Assembly: GCA_029259695.1 (NCBI GenBank)
Contig: JAJDEQ010000140.1
Span: forward strand, 1 to 46,309
Length of the DNA stretch: 46,309 nt
Reading direction: 5' to 3'
Source of the DNA: Planctomycetota bacterium
GTDB lineage: Bacteria; Planctomycetota; B15-G4
Shown here in pieces: positions 15,931 to 24,795 of this stretch. Under the pieces are notes generated by a model, which did no database searches, had not been told where the DNA came from, and saw nothing but the letters and a program-made list of their open reading frames with translations. A program made the translations under genes and the position numbers. How positions within the stretch are numbered: the first letter of the stretch is position 1; each line of letters opens with the position of its first letter.

Positions 15931-18702
15931 GTGTTGAGTGCTCCCGGATTCCGACACGACCGCCGTCACGCCCAGGCGACGATCAGCCGTTATCATCCGT
16001 CCGAGCCTGCCTTGAAGCCGTCCCCCCCGATCCGCCTGCGGCCTTCCCTCCGCGCCGCACCCCACGGCGCGGCGGTCTCCGCGTGGACCGCGGCCTCGGC
16101 AGGGCGTGTCGCCTGGCTCCGCGGGGGCTCGTGGGCCGGCGGGCGCTCAGCGCAGACCGTGGCGCTGCGCTGGGGCCTGGGGTGCTTGTTGGCATGGACG
16201 GTCGCTTGCAGCGACGGTCCGGCTCGAGCGCATGCAGGTCGAGCAGCCGAGTTGTCCGTGGGTGGACGACGCCACTTGTTGCTCGAAGGCGAGCAGGTGG
16301 AGTTCCCGAAGGGGGCGGTCCAGCGCGCGCGGCCGCAGGTGTTCCTGAACTACCACGAGGAGAACCTCGAACGTCCCGGACTTGCCGTGCCCTTGCGACG
16401 GGACGGCAGCATGCTCTGGCGAGTCGACGCACCGCCGGGGAGCACGTTCGCGACGGATGTGGCCCGGCTCAATCCGGGCAACGATCGAGACGAGACGCCG
16501 TGCATGCTGCGCGTGACCGTCGTCGGGGCGAACACGGGGGAACCCGGCCCCGCGGCTGACGCAGGCGCCGACTCTGCTCCAGCCGTGGCGTCGGCGCGCC
16601 CGGACCCGCTCGTGACGCACGTGCAGCTGCCCGCCTACCCGCAGGGCCACTCGGATGTGAAGGGCCCCTGGCGCGAGGGGCCGGCCACCCGCCTCACGCT
16701 GCCGTTGCCCGACGGTGCCCGTGAGTTGCGCATCGAGGTCATCTCCCAGGGGCAGGCTCCGAAACGATCCGCCGTGGCGTTGATCGACCCGCACCTGGAT
16801 GAACCGCGCCGCAGCGTTGCCTGGGAACAGGCGCCGCTGGTCTTCGCCCGCGTGCAGCGACTGCTGGGTCGCGTGGTGTCGTGCGAGCCGGGTGAACGGC
16901 AGCGCTTCGCCTTGCGTCGCGATGCCGATGGCAGCGAGGGCGTGATCGATGTCTGTCCCCAGGAGGCCATGGCCAACTTCCGTGGTCACGAGGCGCGCCC
17001 GGCGCTGGCGCTGCTCGAGGAGCATGTGGCGACCTTCGTGGTGGACGTGGAGCCGGGCAGCGTGCTGCGCGCGGCCGTCGCGCTCGATGAACGGGTGCCG
17101 GCCGATGCCCGCGGGCGCCTCGTCCTGCGCGTCGACGGCGCCCCCCTCGGCGAGTTGGACTTCGGGACCGTGTGGCGCGACTTCGAGTTGCCCCTCGAAG
17201 CGCACGTGGGTCACGCGCGAGTCCTGACGCTGAGTGTCTCGCGCCAGTCCTGGCAGCCTGCGTGGAGCACCCGGTCGGTGGTCGACCCCGTCTCCTATGC
17301 TCCGGTGCAGGTGGACTTCCTGGCCGAACGACTGCGTGCCGGGATCGCCGACCCGCGCATCGAGACCGCGACGGCCGTCACCCGGCGAGCATCGTCGCCG
17401 GCGCGTCCCAACGTGATCGTGCTGCACATCGAGACCCTGCGCGCCGACTTCCTGGCCCTGTGGGGCGGTGTGGTGCCGGGCCTGACTCCCAACCTCGATC
17501 GCCTGGCCGAGCGCTCGGTGGTGTTCGACAACGCCATCTCGTCCAGCTCGTGGACGCTGCCCAGCACGGTCACGCTGCTCACCGGACTGCCGCCCTCGGC
17601 GCACGGCGTGGTGCAGACCGGCCGGTCGCTGGTGCCGCCCGACACGCCCACGTTCGCCGAGCGGGCCCGGGAGCACGGCATCGTGACCGCGGCCCTGGTG
17701 GCCAACAACCTGCTCACCATCGAGGGCGGTTACGCCCGGGGCTTCTCCACCTTCGGCGAACCCCATCACGCCAACGCCGAGCAGGTGTTGCACCTCGCCA
17801 AGGCTCACCTGCGCACCCACGCCGGTCAGCAGATGCTGATGTGGTTGCACCTGATGGACCCGCACTATCCCTACCTGGCTCCGGGCGCATGGCGCGATCG
17901 GTACGTGGCGCCGGAGCTGGCCGGGGTCGACGCGTCGGGAGCCCTCAACCGCTTGAAGGACGCTCTGCGCCACGGCGTTCCGGTGTCGCCCGACGATCCC
18001 GACGTGCGCATCTGTGTCCAGCGCTACCTGGGCGAGATCGCCTACCTCGACGAACGCATCGGTGCGCTGCTGGACGAACTCGAGCAGCTCGGACTCGCCG
18101 ACGAGACGGCCTTCGTGATCACCGCCGATCACGGCGAGGAGTTCTTCGAGCACGGCATGATCGGTCACGGCACCGAGCTGTTCGACGAGACGGTGCGCGT
18201 GCCGTTGATCGTCTTCGACCCGGCTGGTCGCCTGGGGGCAGCGCGGCGCGTGCCCGGCGTGGTCAGCACCGCCGGCCTGTTCGCGACGGTGCTCGAGCTG
18301 CTCGACGTGCCCTACGAGCGCGATGACGTGCGCCCGTCCCTGATGCCCGGTCGCCCCGAGCCCTTCGCCTTCACCGAGACCAATCAGGGTCTGGTGCAGG
18401 ACGGGGCGCAGGAGCTGCTCAGTCGCTTCGTGACCGCTGTGCGCACCGAGGACGCGCTGCTGATCTGGCGCGCAGCGGTCGAGCAGGGCGCTCCGCCCGA
18501 AGAGGAGCTCTACGACCTGCGCAGCGACCCCGGCGCCCAGCGACCCCAGCGCCTGACAGGCGAGACCTACGAACGCCTGCGCGAGATGATGAATGCGTCA
18601 CTGGGTTGGAGCGCCGCGCGACGTGCAGCCAACCCCGTCACGGGCGTGGACATCGAGTGGCTCCAGGCCCTGCGCAGCATCGGCTACGTCGACGGGGGCT
18701 AG
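15931..18702 (+). CDS. Sulfatase-like alkaline-phosphatase-superfamily protein, Thr nucleophile type, large N-terminal extension
   Basis: Up to 923 residues from GTG 15931; the true start may be a later GTG near 16159, which would give a signal sequence ending in TVACSDG, possibly a lipoprotein. About 480 residues of unassigned beta-rich sequence precede the catalytic domain (about 485-900). The domain has RPNVIVLHIETLRADFL, TPNLDRLAERSVVFDNA, SSWT542LPSTVTLLTG, ITADHGEEFFEHGMIGHG and a closing ALRSIGYVDGG. Thr542 stands where true sulfatases carry Cys or Ser for formylglycine, and the first metal-site Asp is Glu (ETLRAD). This argues for phosphodiesterase, phosphotransferase or phosphatase chemistry rather than sulfate hydrolysis. 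It is transcribed divergently from the Cys-type sulfatase across a 131-bp gap. Confidence 0.75.
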   Translation: MLSAPGFRHDRRHAQATISRYHPSEPALKPSPPIRLRPSLRAAPHGAAVSAWTAASAGRVAWLRGGSWAGGRSAQTVALRWGLGCLLAWTVACSDGPARAHAGRAAELSVGGRRHLLLEGEQVEFPKGAVQRARPQVFLNYHEENLERPGLAVPLRRDGSMLWRVDAPPGSTFATDVARLNPGNDRDETPCMLRVTVVGANTGEPGPAADAGADSAPAVASARPDPLVTHVQLPAYPQGHSDVKGPWREGPATRLTLPLPDGARELRIEVISQGQAPKRSAVALIDPHLDEPRRSVAWEQAPLVFARVQRLLGRVVSCEPGERQRFALRRDADGSEGVIDVCPQEAMANFRGHEARPALALLEEHVATFVVDVEPGSVLRAAVALDERVPADARGRLVLRVDGAPLGELDFGTVWRDFELPLEAHVGHARVLTLSVSRQSWQPAWSTRSVVDPVSYAPVQVDFLAERLRAGIADPRIETATAVTRRASSPARPNVIVLHIETLRADFLALWGGVVPGLTPNLDRLAERSVVFDNAISSSSWTLPSTVTLLTGLPPSAHGVVQTGRSLVPPDTPTFAERAREHGIVTAALVANNLLTIEGGYARGFSTFGEPHHANAEQVLHLAKAHLRTHAGQQMLMWLHLMDPHYPYLAPGAWRDRYVAPELAGVDASGALNRLKDALRHGVPVSPDDPDVRICVQRYLGEIAYLDERIGALLDELEQLGLADETAFVITADHGEEFFEHGMIGHGTELFDETVRVPLIVFDPAGRLGAARRVPGVVSTAGLFATVLELLDVPYERDDVRPSLMPGRPEPFAFTETNQGLVQDGAQELLSRFVTAVRTEDALLIWRAAVEQGAPPEEELYDLRSDPGAQRPQRLTGETYERLREMMNASLGWSAARRAANPVTGVDIEWLQALRSIGYVDGG

Positions 18703-18725
18703 CCCCGCGTCGGGATGACCCTGCC

Positions 18726-21464
18726 TCATGAGGGCGCCGTGACCCCATCGCGGATCGGTTCGATGCGCACCGGGCAGACCTTCAACTCGGCCGTCTGGGT
18801 GACGGGGTCGTAGCCCGAGCCGGTGAGGATGTTCACCGGCACGTCGTTGAACGAGAAGCTGCAGAACACCGTGCCGCGTGGGGAGCGGTTGGTGGCCTTG
18901 ATCTTGATGCGCACCGAGCCGCGGGCGCTGCTCATGGTGCACCAGTCGCCGTCGGCCATGCCCCAGGCGGCCACGTCGTCCGGGTGGGTCTCGAGGCTCT
19001 CCTCGGCGAGCAGGTAGTCGATGCCCGCCGAGCGTCCGGTCTGGGTGCGCGAGTGGTACGACTGCAGGCGCCGACCGGTCGTGAGCCACACGGGGAACTG
19101 GTCGTCCACCGTCTCGGCCGGGTCGCGGTAGTCGATCAACTTGAAGACGCCGCGGCCGTTCTCGAACTCGTCCTGGTGCAGGATCGGCGTACCGGGGTGG
19201 CCCTTGTAGGGCACCGGCCAGTGGTGCCGGCCTTCGTCGATCAGGTCCCAGTCCAGTCCGGCGTACAAGGGGCTCAGGCTGCACAGTTCGTTGAAGACGT
19301 CCTTGGCCGACTCGTACTCGAAGCCCGGGATGCCGCAGCGCTTCGCGATCTGCGACACGATCCACCAATCGGGCTTGGCCTCGCCCGGGGGCGGCACCGC
19401 AGCGCGCAGGCGTTGCACCCGTCGCTCGGTGTTGGTGCACACCCCGTCCGTCTCGGCCCAGGCCGTGGCCGGGAAGACCACGTCGGCCAACGCGGCCGTC
19501 TCGGTCAGGAACAGGTCGATCACCACCAGGTGATCGAGGCTGCGCAGCGCGTGTTCGCAGTGCTGCCGATCGGGGTCGGTCACGACCGTGTTCTCACCGT
19601 CGATCAGCATGGCGCGGATCTTGTCGCCGCACAGCTCGAGCGCCGTGACCTTGGTCATGCCCTTCTCGAGATCGACGGCGTGGCCGTAGGCCTGCTCGAA
19701 CTTGGCCTGGTTCGCCGGATCGATGACGGATTGGAAGCCGGGGTAGTTGTTGGGCAGCGCGCCCGCATCGCCGGCGCCCTGGATGTTGTTCTGGCCGCGC
19801 ATCGGGTTGATGCCGGTGCCTTCTCGCCCGATGTTGCCGGTCATCAGGGCCAGGTTGGACAGGCTCTGCACGTTGTCGACGCCGCAGATGTGCTCGGTGA
19901 TGCCGAGCGTGTAGTAGATCGCGCCGCGGTCGGCCTGCGCGTACCAGCGTGCCGCCTGCTCGATGTCGGCGGCGGGGACGCCGGTGATGCTCTCGGCCCA
20001 CTCGGGCGTCATCTGCTTGATGTGCTCGAGGAACTCGGGCACTCCGGTGGTGCGCTCGGCGACGAACGACTCGTCCATCAACCCGTCCCGGGCGATGACA
20101 TGGGCCATGCCGCCCAGCAGCGCCGTGTCGCTGCCCACGCGCAGGGGCAGGAACACATCGCTCATGTCGGCCAGCGGGATGCGTCGCGGGTCGGCCACGA
20201 TCAGCTTGGCGCCGCGAGCGACGGCCTTCTTGATCCCGGTGGCGGCCACCGGGTGGCACTCGGTCATGTTGGTGCCGATGCAGAAGATGACATCGGGCTT
20301 CGACATGTCTTCCAGCGGGTTCGACATGGCGCCGCGTCCGATGGTGGCCGCCAGACCGGCGACCGTCGGTGCGTGTCAGGCACGGCTACAGTTGTCGATG
20401 TGGTTGGTCCAGAAGCCGGCGCGGATGAAGCGCTGCGTGGTGTACGCCGCTTCGTGGGGGGCGCGCCCCGAGGCGACGGCATAGACGCTGTGGCGGCCGT
20501 GCTTGTCGCGCGCATCGAGGAAGCCCTGGGCCGCACGATCGAGGGCGTCGTCCCAGCTCGCCGGGTGCAACTCGCCGTCGTCGCCGCGCATCAGCGGCGT
20601 GCTGAGCCGATCTTCGTGCTGCACGAAGTCGAACGCGTACTGGCCCTTGATGCACAGCGCGCCCTGGTTGGCCGGGCCATCCATGGCGGGTTGGATGCCC
20701 ACCAGCTTGTCGCCCTTGGTGAGCGCGTCGACCGAGCAGCCCACGCCGCAGTAGGTGCAGATCGTGCGGGTCTTCACGACCTCGCCCGGGAGGTCGACGG
20801 CGCGCAGCGCCTTTCGGTCGGCCAGGGCGCCGGTGGGGCAGGTCTGAACGCACTGACCGCAGAAGGTGCACGACGAGTCCTTGAGCAGGCCGTCGAACTC
20901 CACCGTGATCTGGGTGTCGAAGCCGCGGTTCTTGACGCTGATCGCGTAGTCGCCCTCCTGCTCGGCGCACACGCGTACGCAGCGGTAGCAGGAGATGCAC
21001 TGGTCGTAGTCGCGCAGGATGAACGGGTTGTCGTCGTCCTGCTTGCTCTTGCCGGACTGCCGACCCTGGAAGCGGCCGGTGCGCGCCTGGTAGCGGTCGG
21101 CGAGCTCGGCCAGCTCCTGGCTCGCGTAGCCGCTGAGCGGCTCCACGTCGATCTGGCGGTTCTCCGAGCAGACCATCTCCAGCAGCGTCTTGCGGTGCTT
21201 GTCGAGGGCCTCGCCGTGGGTGCGCACGACCATGCCCGGTTCTGCTGCACGGGCACACGAGGCCACAGGGTTGCGCACGCCCTCGAGTTCGACCACGCAC
21301 AGGCGGCAGCCGCCGAACGGATCGAGGCGCGGGTCGTAGCACAGAGTGGGCACCTCGCGCCTGTGACGGCGCGCGACCGCGAGGAGCGTCTCGACCGGCG
21401 AGAAGACGACGGTCTCGCCGTCGATCTGCAGTTCGGCGGTGGTGCGGTCTTCGATCACGCTCAT
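18726..21464 (-). CDS. fdhA: NAD-linked formate dehydrogenase alpha subunit, selenocysteine-containing (TGA read through)
   Basis: One 912-residue selenoprotein, provided the in-frame TGA at 20376-20378 is read as selenocysteine 363. The order is an N-terminal [2Fe-2S] ferredoxin-like domain (C42, C53, C56, C70), two [4Fe-4S] motifs (CISCYRCVRVC; CTFCGQCVQTCPTGAL), a CTYCGVGC [4Fe-4S] site, the molybdopterin domain, and a C-terminal dinucleotide-binding beta barrel (FPVWLTTGR, VFCSFSFNDVPVN). Around the TGA the reading is NHIDNCSRA-U-HAPTVAGLAATIG, the exact catalytic context of formate dehydrogenases (Sec or Cys before His). Sequence on both sides of the TGA is intact and in the same frame. 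It oxidises formate to CO2 in the cytoplasm and passes electrons to the NuoE-NuoF-like partner encoded 165 bp upstream. Confidence 0.9.
20338..20378 (-). promoter_or_regulatory. Recoded UGA (Sec codon) and bacterial SECIS hairpin
   Basis: The TGA occupies 20378-20376 on the minus strand. Six bases downstream a stem-loop begins: an outer stem CCGA/UCGG, a one-base bulge on one side and four on the other, an inner 7-bp stem GGUCGCC/GGCGGCC (one G-U pair) and an apical loop GGUCU. A GGUCU loop on a short stem immediately after the UGA is the feature recognised by SelB in E. coli formate dehydrogenase mRNAs. It overlaps the coding sequence for HAPTVAGLAATIG. Confidence 0.85.
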
Positions 21465-21629
21465 GGGGTCACCAGCATGGGGACACGACGTCCGGGCAGG
21501 TCATTCTACGCAGCTGCCGCGCCGAGCGAGACTTCTTTGGGGCCGCTTTGAGGTCGTCGGCGCAGGCCTCCGCTCCGCGCCCGGGTCGAAGTGCGCGGGC
21601 AGATCCACGCAGGGCGCGTCGCGCGGCGC

Positions 21630-23315
21630 TCAGGTCGCGCGGGATGCCACGTGGGCCGCCACCCGCTCGGGCCAGTAGCGCAGCAGGCTCTCGGTCACCA
21701 GCGGGGCGGCCATCCCGAGGCCGCAGGCGCTGGTGGCCTTCATCACTGCGCCGATGTCCTCGACCTCGGCGCGCCAGTCGCCCAGTTGCGCCGGACCCGC
21801 CGCGCCGGCCGCCGTGGCCAGCCGCTCCGTGAGCCGCTGAGTGCCGATGCGACAGGGGAAGCACTTGCCGCACGACTCGTGGGCGAAGAACTCCATGCAC
21901 GAGTGCGCCACCGCGACCATGTCGCGGGTGTCGTCGAAGACCATGATGCCGCCCGCGCCGAGCATCGAGTGGGCCGCGCGCACGCTCGGTTCGTCGAGCG
22001 TCACCTCGAGGTCGTCGCCTGCCAGGAAGCCGCCCGAGATGCCCGCCATGGTGACGGCCTGGATCAGGCGACCGCCCGGCGCGCCTCCGGCCCAGTCGTG
22101 CAGCAGCGTGCGCAGCGGCAGGCCGATGGGCACCTCGTAGTTGCCCGGACGTTCGATGTCGCCCGACAGGCTGATCAGCTTGGTGCCCGCGTGGTCACCC
22201 AGTCCCAGGCCGCGGTACCAGTCGCCGCCGCGGCGCACGATCGGAGGCACGGAGGCCAGCGTCTCCACGTTGTTCACGACCGTGGGCAGGTCGTCGTAGC
22301 CGTGGCTGACCGGGAACGGCGGGCGCTCGCGCGGGAAGGGGTGCTTGCCCTCCAGGCTGTTGAGCAGCGAACCCTCTTCGCCGCAGATGTACGCGCCGGC
22401 GCCGCGCCGCACGTGGATGCGGAAGGCGAAGGTCGTGCCGCCGATGGCGTCGCCCAGCATGCCGGCGGCCTCGGCCTCGGCGATGGCCCGCTCCAGGATC
22501 GCGTGGGTCTCGGGGTACTCGTAGCGCAGGTAGATGAAGCCGGTCGCGGCTCCGGTGGCGAACCCTGCGAGCGCCATGCCTTCCAGCACGGCGTGCGGAT
22601 CGTGGTCCATCAGCACACGGTCCTTGAAGCAGCCCGGTTCGCCTTCGTCGGCGTTGCACACGATGGTCTTGGGCCCGCGGGTCTCGTCGGCCACGGCGCG
22701 CCACTTCACGCCGGTGGGGAAGCCCGCGCCGCCGCGTCCGGCCAGTCCGCTGTCCTTCAGCGCGTCGATCACCGCGTCGGGCGAACCGCCGAGCGCCGCG
22801 CTGAGGGCCTCGTACCCGCCGCTGCGGCGATAGCCATCCAGCGTGGCCCGCCCCGGCTCCCGGATCGACTCGAACACGCACTCGGGCAGTCCGCCCGGGT
22901 TGGGCACGGGCAAGGGTGACGGGCGTCTCTCCAGCGCGTCGGCTGCCAGGCCCACGTGCACGTCGTGGGCCGTGAGCACGGGCACCGGCTCGTCGCAGCG
23001 ACCGGCGCAGGCCATGGGCGTGGCGCCGTGCTTGCGCATGGCGTCGAGCAACTCCTCGCCGCCGAGCAGACGGCACACCGGCCCGGTGCACACGCGCGGC
23101 GCACTCGCGCCGGGCGGGAAGCGCGCGAAGTGGTGGTAGAAGCTGACGGTGCCGAACAGGTCCGCCAGGGGCATGCGCAGCGCCGCACTCACCTCGCGCA
23201 GCGCCTCGTCGCTCAGGTGCCCGTCGCGGTCGTGGAACGCGTGGAGCAGGGGCAGCAGCGGCGCCGGTTCAGCCTTCCAGCGCGCGACGAGTTCCGCATT
23301 CGTGGGGGTCGACAT
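21630..23315 (-). CDS. NuoE-NuoF fusion, NADH-linked diaphorase subunit of formate dehydrogenase
   Basis: This is a 561-residue protein from ATG 23315; the ribosome-binding site is weak. Residues 1-125 are a NuoE-like thioredoxin-fold domain with the [2Fe-2S] ligands C76, C81, C103 and C107. Residues about 165-561 are NuoF-like: GRGGAGFPTGVKW and NADEGEPGCFKDR (FMN/NADH site), GAGAYICGEE(G)SLL, and CGKCFPCRIG plus a later Cys for a [4Fe-4S] cluster. It would pass electrons between the alpha subunit and NAD. Its position directly upstream of the selenocysteine alpha gene on the same strand defines a two-gene NAD-dependent formate dehydrogenase operon; no FdhD-like or small delta subunit is visible. 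Hydrogenase or complex I partners are less likely given the neighbour. Confidence 0.88.
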   Translation of the reverse strand: MSTPTNAELVARWKAEPAPLLPLLHAFHDRDGHLSDEALREVSAALRMPLADLFGTVSFYHHFARFPPGASAPRVCTGPVCRLLGGEELLDAMRKHGATPMACAGRCDEPVPVLTAHDVHVGLAADALERRPSPLPVPNPGGLPECVFESIREPGRATLDGYRRSGGYEALSAALGGSPDAVIDALKDSGLAGRGGAGFPTGVKWRAVADETRGPKTIVCNADEGEPGCFKDRVLMDHDPHAVLEGMALAGFATGAATGFIYLRYEYPETHAILERAIAEAEAAGMLGDAIGGTTFAFRIHVRRGAGAYICGEEGSLLNSLEGKHPFPRERPPFPVSHGYDDLPTVVNNVETLASVPPIVRRGGDWYRGLGLGDHAGTKLISLSGDIERPGNYEVPIGLPLRTLLHDWAGGAPGGRLIQAVTMAGISGGFLAGDDLEVTLDEPSVRAAHSMLGAGGIMVFDDTRDMVAVAHSCMEFFAHESCGKCFPCRIGTQRLTERLATAAGAAGPAQLGDWRAEVEDIGAVMKATSACGLGMAAPLVTESLLRYWPERVAAHVASRAT

Positions 23316-23531
23316 CCCGAGCGAGGCTAGCGGGGCTCGCGGGCCCCTGCAAGGGAAGGGGGTGACGGCTCGCACCGCCCGATAGCTGTCGGCGGCTCCG
23401 AGGGCTTGCCGCTCGACACGCGGGGGCGGTTTCCTGGAGCGTGCGCCGCTGAGTGCTCGTAATCGCCTCGCCGGTTCCTTAAACGGGGTGCTCCCGGGGC
23501 GCCCCGAATCCGCCCCGCTTCCGAACCCATT

Positions 23532-24728
23532 GTGAGCTCTCGTATGTCGTGTTCATTTGACCCTGCTCGTGCCACCACCGTCCTGCTCGGGCTCGCCGCT
23601 CTCGCGACCGCGACCCTGGCCCAGGAAGACGCGGCCTTCGTTCGCGGCCAGGGGGGCCTCTGGGAGCCCGAGGGGAGCGACGCGGTGACCGCGGAGATGA
23701 CGGCGGTGTTCGGCGGCGCCTGGAGCACCTTCGAGTTCGAGACGGCCGACCCGGACGAGATCTTCGTGGCCGAGCGGCAGTTCGTTTACCTCGAGGGCGG
23801 CGATGAGATGGCCGACGAACTCGAGGCCTTCATCGACGCCAACCGCAAGCTGATCGAGGCCTGGGTCTCGAAGGGAGGCCGTCTGTTCGTGAACTCCGCG
23901 CCGAACGAAGGCGACGGCATGACCCTCCCCTTCGGCGTGGAGCTGCACTTTGAAGACGGGGGTGACGGCGGCGACAGCGGCGACGGCGGCAAGGGCCCGG
24001 GCGACGAGGCGGTTGCCGCCGATCCTGGGAGCCCCGCCCTGGTGAGCGGCCCCAACGAGTTGGCCACGCTCCAGTACACGGGGGGCTCGGCTTCCCACGC
24101 CTTCGTGACCGGCAAGGGGCTGCGACCGATCCTGCGCGACGCGGCCGATGCCACCTCCCTGGGATACCTGAAGAAGGGCAAGGGCCGCGCGTTCTTCGGA
24201 GGGCTGACCACGAGTAACTTCTGGGACCAGGTCCCGGATGCGAGCAACATGCGCGTGAACCTCATCGCCCATGCGGCCGGCCGGCAGATCGACCCGGCCG
24301 ACGCCAGCCTGCAGATGAAGCTGGGCTTCCCGGACAAGGGCGACAAGGTCACCGACAAGCTCAAGCTCCAGGTGAAGTCGCTCGTGCTGTCGACCGCGTC
24401 GCTCGACGGTGTGACCTTCACGCTCGACATCGGCGGCGTCCTGATCGATGGGACGCTCGACGAGAAGGGCAAGTTCGAGGGCGGCAAGGGCAGCGTGAAG
24501 GTCAAGGTCGACGTCGTTCCCGGGTCGGCCGGCAGCCTGCGCGCTTCGGTCGCCAACGACATCATCTCGTTGCAACTGGACAACCCGTTCCTGCGACCGG
24601 TCGCCGTGAAATTCCCCAGCGAGATCCCCATCGCCGTCACGATCGACGGGGTGGAGTACCACGTGGACGCGCCGATCTCCTACATCGGCAAGACCACCGG
24701 TGGCACCGTGAAGCCGCGCAAGCCCTGA
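23532..24728 (+). CDS. Secreted protein of unknown function with possible amidotransferase-like fold
   Basis: 398 residues from GTG 23532, or 394 from ATG 23544; neither has a decisive ribosome-binding site. A signal peptide (TTVLLGLAALATATLA-Q) is clear. Residues about 30-230 alternate strands and helices (FVYLEGGDEMADEL, LIEAWVSKGGRLFVNSAP, GRAFFGGLTTSNFW), which recalls the ThuA/class I amidotransferase-like fold, interrupted by an Asp/Gly-rich loop at about 140-160 (EDGGDGGDSGDGG). Residues about 260-398 form a Lys/Asp-rich beta domain (KLKLQVKSLVLSTASLDGVT; GKGSVKVKVDV) of a type common in planctomycete exported proteins. I do not recognise a specific function. It is divergent from the formate dehydrogenase genes. 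Confidence 0.6.
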   Translation: MSSRMSCSFDPARATTVLLGLAALATATLAQEDAAFVRGQGGLWEPEGSDAVTAEMTAVFGGAWSTFEFETADPDEIFVAERQFVYLEGGDEMADELEAFIDANRKLIEAWVSKGGRLFVNSAPNEGDGMTLPFGVELHFEDGGDGGDSGDGGKGPGDEAVAADPGSPALVSGPNELATLQYTGGSASHAFVTGKGLRPILRDAADATSLGYLKKGKGRAFFGGLTTSNFWDQVPDASNMRVNLIAHAAGRQIDPADASLQMKLGFPDKGDKVTDKLKLQVKSLVLSTASLDGVTFTLDIGGVLIDGTLDEKGKFEGGKGSVKVKVDVVPGSAGSLRASVANDIISLQLDNPFLRPVAVKFPSEIPIAVTIDGVEYHVDAPISYIGKTTGGTVKPRKP

Positions 24729-24752
24729 GGCATCCGCCCGTCGTCGGGCAGG

Positions 24753-24787
24753 CCCCCTCCGCGCGGCGTCGCGTCGGGTGGAGGGGG
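24753..24787. terminator. GC-rich hairpin between convergent genes
   Basis: CCCCCTCC and GGAGGGGG are perfect complements separated by 19 bases, in the 67-bp gap between converging stop codons. It could serve as a bidirectional terminator; there is no T-tract. Confidence 0.45.
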
Positions 24788-24795
24788 CTGCCGGC

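Noticed and set aside
18695..18706. Palindrome GGGGCTAGCCCC at the end of the Thr-type sulfatase-like gene as a terminator
   Set aside because: There is no loop between the arms and it includes the stop codon; no T-tract follows.
20328..20378. Frameshift or nonsense mutation splitting fdhA into a pseudogene
   Set aside because: Frame is identical on both sides, the TGA is at the catalytic Sec position, and a SECIS-like hairpin follows it; recoding explains everything.
18984..21551. Long plus-strand reading frame opposite the formate dehydrogenase alpha gene
   Set aside because: It is antisense to a clear Fe-S/molybdopterin gene, encodes Val/His/Arg/Gln-rich sequence with no motif, and arises from GC-rich third positions. 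Similar shadows opposite the haem protein (8434-10293), actB (34230-36233) and narG (42338-46159) were rejected for the same reason.
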